Notes: a model not told the origin generated them from the letters alone. Shown: positions 33,683-46,683, counted from the stretch's first letter. The stretch: DNA of 60,000 nt from Membranipora membranacea (GCA_914767715.1 OU612072.1:13270001-13330000); one strand, 5' to 3'. Made by a program: numbers and translations.

Positions 33683-35178
33683 TAATTTGAGGGATTACTT
33701 ATTGTATTGACAGTGTTGCATAATATCTATATACAATGTTTATTGTATAATTGATATCACTTTTTGAAACTGTCTGCTTCATTGAGGGATGGAGGCACAA
33801 TGGGATGAGTATACAACCAAATGGTTATGATACATGTTTGGATTGGTTTCCTGTGGTTTGTTATTTTACTCTCGATTCTGTAGAAACCTAATACACAACA
33901 ATACCAAAGAGTCATATTGGCACTCACTATTACTAAAATAGCACTGGCTGTGTGCTCTGCCCCTATACACTAGCGACTACCTGTATTTCGTTTTGCATGC
34001 ATATTGGATTTAATTATCCCAAAAACTTCCTGTTCATGATTGCTCCATAAATAACTTCCTTCAGCCTAAAAATGGAGAAAAAATGTCAAATAATCCAGCT
34101 CTACAATGGCACAGTACCCGGGACTAACCTTGATCCACTTATTAATATCTGGTGATGTCAGCTGTTCTTCTTAGCTTTTCACTGTCCTCAGTGTTGCTCA
34201 ATCCCCCAATCCTAGTAATATCTGGACTCAAACACCAAACCCAACCACTGAGCACCAAAACTTCACAATGCCCAGATTGAATTGTCTGCTAGAATTTCTC
34301 TTCCCAACGTCAATCTCTTATTGCTCTCTGTCCTGTTCTCTTATGTACTTCTCAGTCTCAACCTGTTCTTTTCTCTCTGTTGCGAATGTGTTCTCAACTC
34401 TTCAATTGTCGCAAATAAATTGTTGACCTTAAATTTTAGTAGCCATGTTTCTGAGAGGTCATCATTGTCCTAGCCTTTTCAAAGTGCTTAAGCTAGTACT
34501 GACTACCCTGTCTGCGTATTGAGTATCCCTGTAAACCTTACTTTTCAAAGTACAGATTCACAAATTAACACATCTATGTCACCTTATCGAGGGTGACATC
34601 TTACAACAGAATAGCAATAACGGAGTGGTTATGAATCAACACAACTTCGTTCCATTTTCACACTTTTACGAGATGACCTGAGATGACCCTTGCTAGCCAC
34701 ATACTACCTGAACGATCCAGTTGAGTTACGGGGTGGCTCAATTGTAAAAATTTTCTAATTTTGCAAAAAATAGAAAATACTAATTAAGGTAAAATACTTT
34801 GTCGCAAAGATAGCGAGGAAAAGTGATGTTTAGAGACAAGCTGAGGCACAATAGATTCATCAGCTTACCTCAATGAGTCAGTGGTCCCTTCTCAGAAACA
34901 ATTATCTATGGCTTTGTTTTTAACAGATTAGCTCTTCTTTGTATGAGAGAATTCCCTCAATCAATTAACCGTAGGTGATAGGGAAAGCCGGATTAAATCA
35001 GGAGATAAATCTAAACCTTTGAATAGACATAGAATAATGTCAGGGATAACCTAGAAGTGTCACTCATCAATAAAGTTTGTATGTGGAAGCCAGTTCCTCA
35101 TATACACACACATTGCACTTAAAAATCAAGATAATAAAAGGAAGGAAAAATCTGTGAATGAATATAATGCAAATGTTT

Positions 35179-35676
35179 AATGTGTCTAGGAAAGCAAAAA
35201 ACAAACGCTCTTCATATCAAAGCTGTGCCATTGCAATGAACAACAAAAGTACATTTTTTTCGCACAATGACATTTCCGAATGACGTAACCTAATTTAAAG
35301 TGCGAAAATCCATTTTCGAGAAGGATCTACAGTATGTCATCTCCCCTGTCACGTGTTAAAGCTAAATTATCTTTGACTACTCTACCGTTGTCTCATACTA
35401 TTTTTTGATAATGTCTAGAGTAAGTAGAGCAGCCTTGTAAATGTTCTAGGCAATCCCAGGGCTAGGCTTACTGTTATACTGTAAGCGTATCATCCTTTAA
35501 ATGTGAGTCCGTTACAGGGGAGATAAAATAATGTACTCTCTCCAGAACCTGGATCTTTAAGTTAGTTTACGTCATTCAAATATGTTCTTGAGCAAAAAAA
35601 TTTACTTTTTTTTTCATTGCAATGGCAAAGCTTTGATATGAAATGTGGTTGTTTTTTGCTTCCCTAGACACTTTAA
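35179..35676. mobile_element. Foldback element FB1, copy 5
   Basis: Long inverted ends, about 500 bp, no reading frame. One inner arm keeps AATTTAAAGTGCGAAAATCC while the other has lost the GCGAAAATC part. Confidence 0.75.
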
Positions 35677-35946
35677 AACTGCATTGAGAAACAGCTGTAT
35701 TGAAGATTCCTGATTGAACAAAATAATGATTGCTCCATATTTTGTTCCAATCCCTATCAACATCAATAGTCTTTTGGTACTTTCAATCAATGATATTCGG
35801 GGCTCAAATGTCTTTCAGCTCATAGACCTTGGAGATAAATAGGCAGAAGCGCTGACATATGTACTCGTGAAAATTTTCACAAGTACACGTTAGCCTTTTG
35901 CCTGTTGAGAGGGCATGTCAATTTTTCCTAAAGCCGTAGGAATATT

Positions 35947-36243
35947 CTAACCATGACCAATACCATTATGCCCTGACCTGCACACTTTGTACGAGTTTGT
36001 ATTCTTGTAAATACAAAGAGGTTTACCTGCACTTGACAAAATTAAATAATTGTATAGGGTAGTGAAGAGCATGGTGTCCGCCACTCCTGTTCCACATAAA
36101 AGGACTTTCATAAGAAATCCTCCGATGGGAACAGCCAGGAAGATTATCCATATGATTATATAATTTTGGTTTCCCAAAACGTGTGACACTTTTTGGCAGG
36201 TGTTTTATTGGTTGAACAACGAGTCTTCTTTTACCTGAAGCAC
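35947..36243 (-). pseudogene. C frame, copy 5, nonsense mutation
   Basis: From the usual ATG the frame meets TAA at the codon after FNQ. An internal 80-codon frame still covers the membrane segment (IIIWIIFLAVPIGGFLMKVLL) and the run-on C-terminus. Confidence 0.4.
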
Positions 36244-36661
36244 CATTAGTGTTTGATTATTGGCACTTTAAGCTACAGGTTAGAATGTCCCAGGGATGAT
36301 GGAAATAAGGAAACATGTGAAACTACCTCTCTATGCAGCTAGATTAACCTCATGGTGATCTTCATGCTTGATTGTAGCAAAATATAAAAATATCAATCGA
36401 TTGAGTGGTTCATATTCTCTGTAAGCGTTGCTATGAATTAATCTGCACTAGATATATGAATAAAATTAACAAAGAGATGCGAGATTTGATATCGTTGTCA
36501 TTGGAGTTTTCGTTTTCAATGTTTACTGCAACAAATCTGATTGTCGACCATTGTGGGTAAAAGTTAAACTATACAGTAATTAGTTTTGATTTAACAGGAA
36601 GAATGAGCTGCTGGTACCATCAACAATTGTTTCAAACTGATTGATTAGTTTCCAACAAAAT

Positions 36662-36940
36662 TTAATATTTTGAATTCAAATTACTCAATACCCTCATCAA
36701 GATTTGGTTTATCCATATTGTTTCATCATTCAGCGAAAACACCCTCATTGAGCTATACACTTCTCGTAACGCACATATGTATATGAATATTTCATCATAG
36801 CAACCTTCCGATGAATTCACAGCTAGCCATTTGTCTGCTGTTAAACACTTCATCGATCGTTTTAGGCCCTGATGTCGACAAAAATCACATGTCATAGACA
36901 TAGCTAAATAGCTAATTGTAAAGAAAACTTCCGAAATCAT
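36662..36940 (-). pseudogene. D frame, copy 4, open (92 codons)
   Basis: The frame is open from ATG (MISEVFFTISYLAMSMTC) through CDFCRHQGLKRSMKCL to LSNLNSKY. It keeps the same Cys residues as copies 3 and 5 apart from the last. Family not recognised. Confidence 0.35.
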
Positions 36941-37202
36941 AGAGCAGCTTTCTTCTTATCTTAAATCACAATATTAGATATAGATATATAGATATGCTAT
37001 TTTAATCAGTGAGTGTGTAATCCTTCCATGATGATAGGTTGACAAATACATTCCAAACTTTGAGGTTCGATTTCTGACACATGGTTTAGACTACTGGATC
37101 GGTAATTTACATCAAAACAATTTATAATGGGCCAGTGGGCCTGCAAACTTTAAACTTGGACCAGAACGCACAGGAAGCTTAAAATAACTACCGATTCCCC
37201 AG

Positions 37203-37379
37203 GAACTTGGCCCTGAACTCTTGTCAGAAATTGACCTTGACTTACAAAATACACTGGAGAATCAAACCAATGGCTTTAATTATACATTCATGGTATGCCA
37301 CGATTTTCTATGCAACATAAACTTCATCAAAGTACGCTTGATCTGTATCTATGATGATCAGAGCGACAACATTGGTTAA
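37203..37379 (+). pseudogene. X frame, copy 3, open (59 codons)
   Basis: The putative acceptor CCCCAG is followed by ELGPELLSEIDLDLQNTLENQ and onward to YDDQSDNIG and TAA. The upstream extension seen at 5.3 kb is closed here by a TAA, supporting an exon boundary at the CAG. Confidence 0.35.
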
Positions 37380-39048
37380 CTCAGAGAAAACGTACAATAT
37401 CACATTCCATTTGGATGGCTGTGATTTTATAAAAAGTCTGACGTGGAGATTGAATGGTCTGAAATTTCAACTACCATTATATTTATATAATTTGAACAAT
37501 GGTAAGTGGTAACATCAACTTGAGTATTTAGGCCGTTGTGTGGAAATTTTCAAAATGCACAATCAATTTTAATACAATCGATGCTGGTACATATGGTTTA
37601 TAATACCCATGGCTAATTTTAGCCATCAATTAGTATATTGACAATTGTTGCATATTCATCTATATAGAATGTATATTGTGACATGTAAAATTTGTAATGT
37701 ACGATATCACTATGTGAATCTGTCTTTGTATTTTCTGCTTCATCAATATTAGGAAAACGATGGCAAGAGTATGAAACCGAATGGCTATGTTTTATGTTTT
37801 GATTGATTTACCTTTTTGATGTTTTTGAATCTGTTTGCAGAACCATAATACACAACAATTTTAAAGAGTCATGTCACTCCCCATCATTTAGGAATTGATA
37901 GAGGTGTGCACTGCCCTTCACACAGTTCTGTACCTTCTACAGACTGTCGGCTTTTTAATTTGATCGCAGTGTTGATTGAATTGTTTCCTTAAATAGGGTT
38001 CATAAATACTGACTGGTTTATGCATGCAAGTAATTTACAGCACCCTGAAAATTGAGATGAAAATTTCATTGAGTCCAGCACACCATGATACCTGGGACTT
38101 AACGTAATCAAATTGTTGAGAACTGATGACGTCAGCTCTTCTTCTTAATTTTGCATGCCATTATTTCTCAGCTTAAATAACGTCAGGACTCCAACATCAA
38201 ACCCAACCACTGTACAAAACTTTTTTTGCAATGTCCAGATTAAGTTGTCATCAGCTTTTTTACAATGCCCAGATTGCGGAGAAAAATTGCAACCGGATTT
38301 TATTCAAGCTGAGAAAATGCAAGGTACCACTAGGTGCAGATGGTCAAGTAAATCCATAAAGTTATTAATTAGTATTATGAAACATGATGATTCGGACATA
38401 AAGTTAAACCATACAGATGACCGCCCTGTTGACCAGAAAGGCGTATTAATTATAATTATGCAGCAGATTTATTTTGCACCGACAGAGAAAGGTAATCCTC
38501 TCGGAAAACCCACAAGTAAGGGCATTTAATGGGTGCGGAAATAGATTTTTTTTTTGACAAATGGGCTTGACAATTGGTAAAAACAAGAACAAAAACAAGA
38601 GCTAGCGAGGAGCAAAGGGTGAAATTTAGGTCACAGAAAAACTTGGAAAAATTAGCTTGGGGTGAAAATTGTTTCAAATGAATTTTGCTGTCCATGATGT
38701 TTACAGTTATGTTTCCATATGAAATTATTTGCTATGCTGCAGAAAGTAGACAGTACCCAGATGGAGGGCGGACAAATCCAACTAAAGGCTCAAATTTGAG
38801 CTCAAAATTGTTTTTTTAGTGTTTTCCAACTTTCTCTCACTTTGATGATTAATATAGAAGTCTTTGTTTTCTTCTATTTGAATGCATTTCCATTCTATAC
38901 TCGCTCACCTGCCTGAGAATGGAAACGTCAATACACTTTCACAGCTTTTGTTAAATAAGTTGATGCTATGAAGAACAAAATGCGTTTATCTTATGCAAAG
39001 AAGGTTTTTTACTGTCAGTGAAAAAACGATAATAAATAAGTCACATTC

Positions 39049-39419
39049 TCACTTTCCTGGTACTCTGCAGTATCCCCATGGGCTACACATTTGAGGTGCT
39101 GTGCAGTGGCTGAAAAGAACATCAAATGAGATGGAATTATACAGACATGGAAGAGTTTTTAATCAACCGAAGCACATCCTATTTACCTTGTGAATCTGTT
39201 ATGAAAATCAAAAGAAGCTTCAATCATTTCGTGAATCAATTCAAATTCAATTAAAAAAATCATCATTAGTACCAATGTAAAATTTAATTGGTCCTAGGAG
39301 CCGTTTACAATAAAGAATGTCAGTAAATAATGGACTTACTGATGGCCATCGCACTTTTTTGCCTCGGTGAATCCGGCTGCCATCAGGAGTACTGCAACTG
39401 TTGCGGCAATTATCTTCAT
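39049..39419 (-). CDS. Short secreted four-Cys peptide cpx2 (exons 39340-39419, 39049-39109)
   Basis: Encodes the same 46-residue precursor as cpx1; the only coding change seen by eye is a synonymous TAT to TAC. Signal, cleavage region, evenly spaced four Cys and the His triplet are unchanged. Splice sites of both introns are intact. The AATAAA that follows cpx1 is lost here (TTTTTTACTGTC in place of TTTTTTATTCTC on the plus strand), and no canonical hexamer is seen close by, so the 3' end may differ. The 61- and 80-nt exons are unchanged in length. Confidence 0.8.
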
Positions 39420-39928
39420 TTTAACTGTGAATATAAAATCAGACAACAGCATCATGAAAGTTATTGTTTAGATGACTACCCTGCTCAGATGAAAATGTTG
39501 TAACACCACATCGACTAGCAGGAGTTTAACATGGTACTTAGTTCTACCTTAGAGGAATAGAGGAATACAGCATTCACAGGAGTAAAGTTGGCCATATTTG
39601 CACCTTTGTTAGTGGACATTGATGCTAGCTCACATTGAGTCAACCCAGAACTTGCAGAACTAAACAGTAGTTACTACTCATCACTCAACTAAGCAATTCA
39701 CCATGGAGAAGACTGATAATTGTTTTGACCAATGATTTGATCGATCAATTTATTGATTGATTGATTGATTTAATTCTGTCGCTAACATATAAGCCTGAGT
39801 TTAGTACAGTGTGTCAAAGCGTTTTCATGTGCATTAAAAACTGTCTTTGCCCTAGGCAAGTCTCACTGTTAATGTTTTCGATCTTTTTCTCAATCATACG
39901 CCATTATGTTTTTCACAAATCAACTTAC

Positions 39929-40013
39929 CAGTGAGTGTGAGATACTTGTTGTAGACTTTTCTTCGTGTTTCTTCTTCTCTGTGAGTACTTGTTACAGGAC
40001 CTGCTGTTTTATA
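39929..40013 (-). promoter_or_regulatory. cpx2 promoter and 5' UTR exon
   Basis: TATAAAA on the minus strand at 40013-40007. The exon ends at 39929 with donor CTG|GTAAGT. Same as cpx1 apart from point changes. Confidence 0.75.
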
Positions 40014-40744
40014 GTTAATCAGCAAGCAATTCTGAGGTTAATGTTGTTGTGCTTCAGTTGCTTGTTTTCACTTTTGGGTATACCAGCACATCACCAGCAC
40101 ATCATCAGCTAAAATACCACTCTGATCTATGCCCAGATACAAGAGTGAGTTGTTGATCCGATCCAATACCACATTGACGTTAAAGAGGTTGCATACGATC
40201 GGATGTTGTGAGAGCCAGGTATTTCGTGGCGAAGTATCGTGGCTACTGATTCTGTAAACAGGATATAGAGAAACACATCCTGTCACTAAACTGCAAAATT
40301 CACAAGACCGATTTTTGCTATTGTGTGAAATTGAGCGCTTGATGTAAAGGTTTTTCCGCCAACACCTTTACACTGGCAACACCTCAGAATCAAAATACTT
40401 CCAAAGGGTGGCCTGAAATCCAGATTTTGAACTCTACAGCATTGAGGGATATGTTGCATTGTCTCTCAATCATTTTAAATCATCAGTATCTGTTTTGTGA
40501 GCTAGCACAGTAGCAGTAATTTCTATCAATAGATTCTGGAACCAGGAAAACCAGCAATTTTCTCCGTAGGTTTTTACTTTTAAATGTTTATTGACAGGCA
40601 ATCTTCATCATCAAAATGATGTTCTTCCTATTGTGCCAAGATAAAACAAACATTAATAAATATGGAATAAATATAAAGCGAAGAAATATGGAAGATAGAG
40701 ACAAACAATGAAAATGGTTATGTCTTAGACATGTAGTGCATTAT

Positions 40745-41085
40745 TTAGGGGGTCAGGAGTGGTCGAAAGATTAGGGTGCGGACTCGTGTTCTGTTAGGTC
40801 CAAATACCATTCTCGGCACCGACGGTCATTCTTGATTTGGTACTGACATGCCATTCATCCTCAGCAGGTCCTTGCGGAGCAGGATTTAAATAAGGGAGGT
40901 CCACTGTCTGTTTACACATCCCACATGCAGTAAAAATGATCCCCTCTGCAGCTCTTCGATAAAGTGTGCAATGGGTCCCAGTACCTGTACTATATAGAGG
41001 ATAACTCTCTCCTTAAAGAAGACTTTGACATAGCTTGATCGCCTTTGCTGAGTAAGGAAATAGAGATCATATCGCAGTAATAAAA
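40745..41085 (+). mobile_element. tRNA-like SINE, second family, copy 2
   Basis: Duplicate of 20655-20995 carried by the cassette; B-box-like GGTCCAAATACC kept. Confidence 0.5.
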
Positions 41086-41967
41086 CCTCAATGCTGACGG
41101 TGTGTTTTTAGCAGCTCATAACTGTAACTGCAACAAACAAAGATCATAAGACTACACAAATTGCATGCACTCTCTTGTACAAGGCAAGGATCAAAGTTCT
41201 TTTTCATCTGATATGATGCTGGTGGATACCGATGATGCAAATATGCAGCCAAAGCGGAGAAACTTTAACATCAAGTTGTGCTTTATGCAAGCTTTGAATT
41301 TTCTTCAAGGTTGTTTTTCGCTATGTGGTAACCTTGCACAAGCTGATTCTGAACCCTGGTGTTAAAGATTCGCTGCTTGAGATGCATATTTGCATCGTTG
41401 GAATCGACCAGCACCGAATTCCTCATAGATATCAAAGCTTCAGACAAACGGATGGTGTGAAATTCAGGTATTTTATAATGAATTGTCATGTATTAAACTA
41501 AAATTCCTGGTCATGTTATTCAACAACAAATAATTAGTGGACAAAATCTACTAATGAAATACAATGCTGGGCTATGTTAGACCGATCAGATGATCAGTTT
41601 TTCAGTTTCACATTAAACTGATGTACACTAACTGATCCGAGCTTTAGCACAGGGCTTGTTGTCTGTGTCTAAATCAACAATTTTCACACCAGAGTAGCTC
41701 TATGACTGGCATGCTAAGAATCTTGATAGAGTATTTGGCCAAGAAAGAAGTTATTTGAGATGTACATCTGCCATTATATTAGGGAATTTTCGCTAACTGA
41801 CACTTATGTGGAAATCAATAGCATATTTTTGGTTAATCTCAATTACTCAATACTATAATTATAGTTATCTCCAAGACAACCGATATCAAAAACATTTTGG
41901 GTTCACTCATTTCATTTATTTAACACAAAGAGAACGAGTTACAGAACTATTTGTTCCACTGTGTTGC

Positions 41968-42788
41968 TTAATATTCAGAGCACTCACAGTATCGAAGTCT
42001 GCCAGCTGACTCTGCTCGGCAATGCCCTGCATCACAGAATTCTGTACATTCAAGTCTCGCTCGATTATACTGTCTACCAAGGTTTTGGCATCTGTTACGC
42101 TCTTTCTGATATGCTTCCTCTGATTCGTAAGTGCTTCCTGAAAATCGAACGAATACCATAAGATAGTTTCCATTCCACTCAATTCCTTCAAGTGTTTTCT
42201 ATCAACCTATAGTTGCAAATAACCATACGCTTTTGTTTAAAGCAAGCAGATAACAAACCCATATAACATTGTTTAATATTCACATAGCCATATTGTCCAT
42301 CATTTGAATAAAACAAACAGTTATCTGATCAATATGTGATTCTGTGATGACGTATGCATCTATTAAAATGCCAAAATCTCAAGTTGTTAACGTTCTGTCA
42401 TTCAAAGAAGAAGGGGCTAGCAAGCTAGCTAACAAAAATAAATTTGATAAATACGTGACTCATTTCATGGCCGTCTTTAACATACAGCACTGACACTGAA
42501 AGTTAAAGAAGGATCAATGGGGAGAGGTTATTGCTCCTCAAAGTTAAAGTTAAAAGTAGAACCTGAGTTATTAGCAGATTGTGTCAAGGCTCGATCTCAG
42601 ACGTCATTGCAAGAAAAAAAACAGGCAACTCAACATCATTTCCTAGAAAAGAGAATTTCTTTATTTGCTTTAGTGATGTCTCATTAGTTTCTGTTGTAAG
42701 GAGAGAAATGTGGTTAGGTTTAAATCTCACCTTGGGCAACAGCGCAGAACACCACAACAAACATGCATATAATAATAGTGCTCTTCAT
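41968..42788 (-). CDS. Defensin-like peptide dfl5 (exons 42731-42788, 41968-42137)
   Basis: Intact 58 + 170 nt coding exons with the standard signal. The mature peptide starts GSTYESEEAYQKERNR, then NRARLE, CDAGHC, and ends CECSEY: the Gly between the last two Cys of all other copies is Glu here. In CSalpha/beta peptides the residue inside C-x-C lies on a beta strand, so a charge there may change surface properties without preventing folding. The coding-intron acceptor tract is one T shorter (GATTTTCAG) but usable. AATAAA is at 41930-41925 (minus strand). Confidence 0.85.
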
Positions 42789-43299
42789 TATTTGTTTCTT
42801 CTCTGTAAATAAAGAAAATTTGACACCGGCGACTTAACAAGTTAAAAGAATTGTCTAATGAAACTACAAAGGGGGATGCAATCATTTATAGACAGTGTTA
42901 TGAGTTATACTGCGATGCATCCGATCCTGATCTTACAAATGAGCGTCGAGTGAACTGCAAAGTCAAGGCAAGACCTACAATCTGGTTCAGTCATGTTATG
43001 GAATATGTTTGTGCTTCTGATTTGGTAAAACCTGTTAAATCTTTGATATAAATCGAATCGAGCGCCACAAATTGTGCAATAATGAACCCGTCTGACCAAA
43101 ATAAAATAGCATAGTATTAATTTAGGAAGCAATATTAACAACTCACGGCCAACACAATACACCGAATAGCCAACAAATAATTCCAATAGGGAACAGTTTA
43201 CGACTTATAGCGAATGCGGGTGGTGAGATAGCCATTAAATTAATGTCATTCCAAAAAAATAGTTCAACTCAAGTAGTATTGACAGATAAATTGACTCAC

Positions 43300-43398
43300 C
43301 TCTCTTCTGTTCTCTTAAATGTGCAACTATGCAGTTTGAAGGAAAGACAGATGAACACTGAAGCTTTCCCAGATCTTATATACCGGTTGATTCATTGG
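43300..43398 (-). promoter_or_regulatory. dfl5 promoter and 5' UTR exon
   Basis: CCAAT at 43398-43394, TATATAAG at 43382-43375, donor GAG|GTGAGT after 43300 (minus strand). Exon 1 lacks the CAGA of the ACAGAGAACAGAAG stretch, as in dfl3 and dfl6. Confidence 0.78.
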
Positions 43399-43734
43399 AC
43401 GCTTGAAATGAAGACAGCTCACTGCAGACTGTATTGTCAAGTCAAAACAAAAATAAGCGATAAAAGGGTAGCCTGCTGGTGCCCTCAGTCATTGTTATAA
43501 ATCTGACTGATAATTGATCAATAAAAGTAAATGTATCATGACTCGATAATGTCATTTACATTGAGCGAAAACAAGCGTGAATTGAGTTTCATCAAGTTGG
43601 ATGGCAAGGCATATATTTAAAGTCTGATATTGAGATTGATTGTCTTGAAAGTTCAACTACCCTCAAAATCTGTTAATTTGAACAATATTAGTGGTATCAT
43701 CAGCTTGAGTTTCTCAACCTCACTTGGCCACTAA

Positions 43735-43957
43735 ACAATGAACAATGATAAACTACATGTACCTGCATCGATTGTTTTAAATTTGATTGTGCATATTAAA
43801 CATAACCACACAATGGGCATGAAAACCAATTAAATATAATACATGATACATCATATTTAATTGATTTTCGTGCCCATTTTTCTGTGATGTTTAAAATGCA
43901 CAATCAAATTTAAAACAATCGATACTGGTACATGCAGTTTATCATTGTTCATTGTTA
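43735..43957. mobile_element. Foldback element FB2, copy 5
   Basis: Near-palindromic ~220 bp with the longer centre (ATACATGATACATCAT). Confidence 0.75.
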
Positions 43958-45479
43958 ATTGAGGGATTACTTATTGTATTGACAGTGTTGCATAATAACT
44001 ATATACAATGTTTATTGTATAATAGATATCACTATATGAAACTGTCTGCTTCATTGAGGGATAGAGGCACAATGGGATGAGTATACAACCAAATGGTTAT
44101 GATCCTCATCTTGGCCCTCGCTATTACTACAAAAGTGCTAGCTGTGTGCTCTGCCCTATACATTAGCGACTACCTGTATTTCGATTTGCATGCATATTGC
44201 ATTTAATTATCCCCTAAAATTCCTGTTCATGCTTGCTCCATAAATAACTTCCTTCAGGCTAAAAATGGAGAAAAAACCTCAAATTATCCAGCTCTACAAT
44301 GGCACAGTACCCGGGACTAACCTTGATCCACTTGTTAATATCTGGTGTTGTCAGCTGTTCTTCTTAGCTTTTCACTGTCATCAGTATTGCTCAATTTCCC
44401 AATCCTAGTAATATCAGGACTCAAACACCAATCCCCACCACTGAGCGCCAAAATTTAACAATGCTCAGATTGAGTTGTCTGCTAGAGTTGCTCTTCCCGG
44501 CATCAATCTCTTTTTGCTGTCTGTCCTGTTCTCTTATGTACTTCTCAGTCTCAACCTGTTCCTTTCTCCCTGTTGCGAATGTGTTCTCAACTCTTTAATT
44601 CTCGTAAAAAGATTGTTGACCTTAGATTTTAGTAGCCCTGTAAACCTTTCTTTTCAAGGTACAGACTCACAAATTAACACATCTATGTCGCCTTATCGAG
44701 GGAGACATCTTACAACAGAATAGCGATAACGGAGTGGTTATGAATCCACACAACTCCGCTCCATTTTCACACTTCTACGAGATCTAGCTATTTACTAAAG
44801 ACTCTCATGAAAACCTCAATTTGGTACTCTGCTTATTGGTTATCAAATGAGTCAATAATAAATTCATCAATTTAAACATTAAGATGATCTTAGTTAAAAA
44901 CAATGTGGCTAGATTAGCGATAAATTGAATTGCAAGACATTAGTCATGAGCACATGCCGTCAAATTAGACTTGAGATGACCCTTGCTAGCCAGACACTAC
45001 CCAAACGATGCAGGTGAGTTACGGGGTGGCTCAATTGTGATAATTTTCTAATTTGCAAAAAAAAAGAAAATACTAATTTAGATAAAATATTTAAAGGTTT
45101 CGTCGCAAAGATAGCGAGGAAAAGTGATGTTTAGAGACAAGCTAAGGCACAATAGATTTATCAGCTTACCTCAATGAGTCAGTGGTCCCTTCTCAGAAAC
45201 AATTATCTTTGGCTTTGTTTTTAGCAGAGTAGCTCTTCTTTGAATGAGAGATTTCCCTCAATCAATTAACTGTAGGTGATAGGAAAAGCCAGATTAAGAC
45301 AGGAGATAAATCTACACCTTTGAATAGACGTAGAATAATATCAGGGATATTCTAGAAGTGTCACTCATCAATAAAGCTTTTATCTGGAAGCCAGTTCCTC
45401 ATATACAGAGACATTGCACTTAAAAATCACGATAATAAAAGAAAGGAAAAATCTGTGAGTGAATATAATGGGAACGTTT

Positions 45480-45966
45480 AATGTGTCTAGGAAAGCAAAA
45501 AACAACCGCTCTTCATATCAAAGCTGTGCGATTGCAATGAACAAAAATAGTACCTTTTTTTCCCACAAGGACATTTTCGAATGACGTAACCCAATTTAAA
45601 ATCCAGGTTCTAGAAGGATCTACAGTATGTCATCTCCCTTGTCACGTGTTAACACTAAATTATCTTTGACTACGCTACCATTGTGTCATACTAATTTTTG
45701 ATAATGTCTAGTGTAAGTAGAGCAACGTCGTGAATGTTTTAGGTAGGCCAGGACTAGGCCTACCGTTATACTGTAAGTGTATCATCCTTTAAATGTGAGT
45801 CCGTTACAGGGAAGATGAAATAATGTAGTCTCTTCTAGAGCCTGGATTTTTAAATTAATTTACGTCATTCAATAATGTCCTTGAGCAAAATTTACCTTTT
45901 TTGTTCATTGCAATGGCAAAGCTTTGATATGAACAGTGGTTGTTTTTTGCTTTCCTAGACACTTTA
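45480..45966. mobile_element. Foldback element FB1, copy 6
   Basis: Same deleted-inner-arm variant as copy 3, suggesting that R3 and R6 share a more recent source for this part. Confidence 0.75.
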
Positions 45967-45989
45967 AAACTGCATTGAGAAACAGTTGT

Positions 45990-46683
45990 ATTGAAGATTC
46001 ATGATTAAATAAAATAATCATTGCTCCATATTTTGTTCCAATCTCTATCAACATTAATTGTCTTTTGGTACTTCCAATCATTGATATTCGGGGCTCAAAT
46101 GTCTTTCAACTCATAGACCTTGGAAATAAATAGGCAAAAGCGCTGACATTTCACAAGTACACGTTAGCCTTTTGCCTATTGAGAGGGCATGTCAATTTTT
46201 TCTTAAGCCATAGGGACATTCTAACCATGACCAATACCATTATGCCCTGACCCGCACACTTTGTACGAGTTTGCATTCTTGTAAATACAAAGAGGTTTAC
46301 CTGCACTTGACAAAATTAATTAATTGTGTAGGGTATTGAAGAGTATTGAAGATTCATGATTAAACAAAATAATCATTGCTCCATATTTTGTTCCAATCTC
46401 TATCAACATTGATTGTCTTTTGGTACCTCCAATCATTGATATTCGGGACTCAAATGACTTTCAACTCATGGACCATGGAAATAAATAAGCAAAAGCGCTG
46501 ACATTTCACAAGTACACGTTAGCCTTTTGCATATTGAGAGGGCATGTCAATTTTTTCTTAAGCCATAGGGATATTCTAACCATGACCAATACCATTATGC
46601 CCTGATCTGCACATTCTGTACGAGTTTGTATTCTTGTAAATACAAAGAGGTTTACCTGCACTTGACAAAATTAAATAATTGTA
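45990..46683. repeat. Local tandem duplication (~350 bp x 2)
   Basis: 45990-46335 and 46349-46683 are near-identical. Both run from TTGAAGATTCATGATTAAA through the hairpin region to the GACAAAATTAA-TAATTG end of the C frame. The first copy therefore carries only the last few codons of C. Confidence 0.8.

Larger units (their letters stand above)
31110..38140 (-). repeat. Array arm R5 (inverted unit, long form)
   Basis: 3' flank (31.11-31.64), dfl4, FB2, non-coding 33.69-35.17 kb, FB1, C, D, X, then 37.38-38.14 kb matching 4.3-5.08 kb inverted and 48.02-48.78 kb directly. Compared with R3, about 100-150 bp near 34.68 kb is deleted. In 33.69-35.17 and 37.38-38.14 kb no gene is seen. Confidence 0.85.
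38140..41490 (+). repeat. cpx cassette, copy 2
   Basis: Near-identical direct copy of 18.01-21.41 kb, including SINE (40745-41085) and foldback (41.16-41.42). It differs by point changes and by a ~35-base deletion near 39.15 kb and an 8-9 base loss in the CACCAGCACAT repeat near 40.09 kb. It ends at about 41,490, where it joins arm R6 directly. The plus-strand frame at 38155-38529 is not called for the reasons given for copy 1. Confidence 0.85.
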
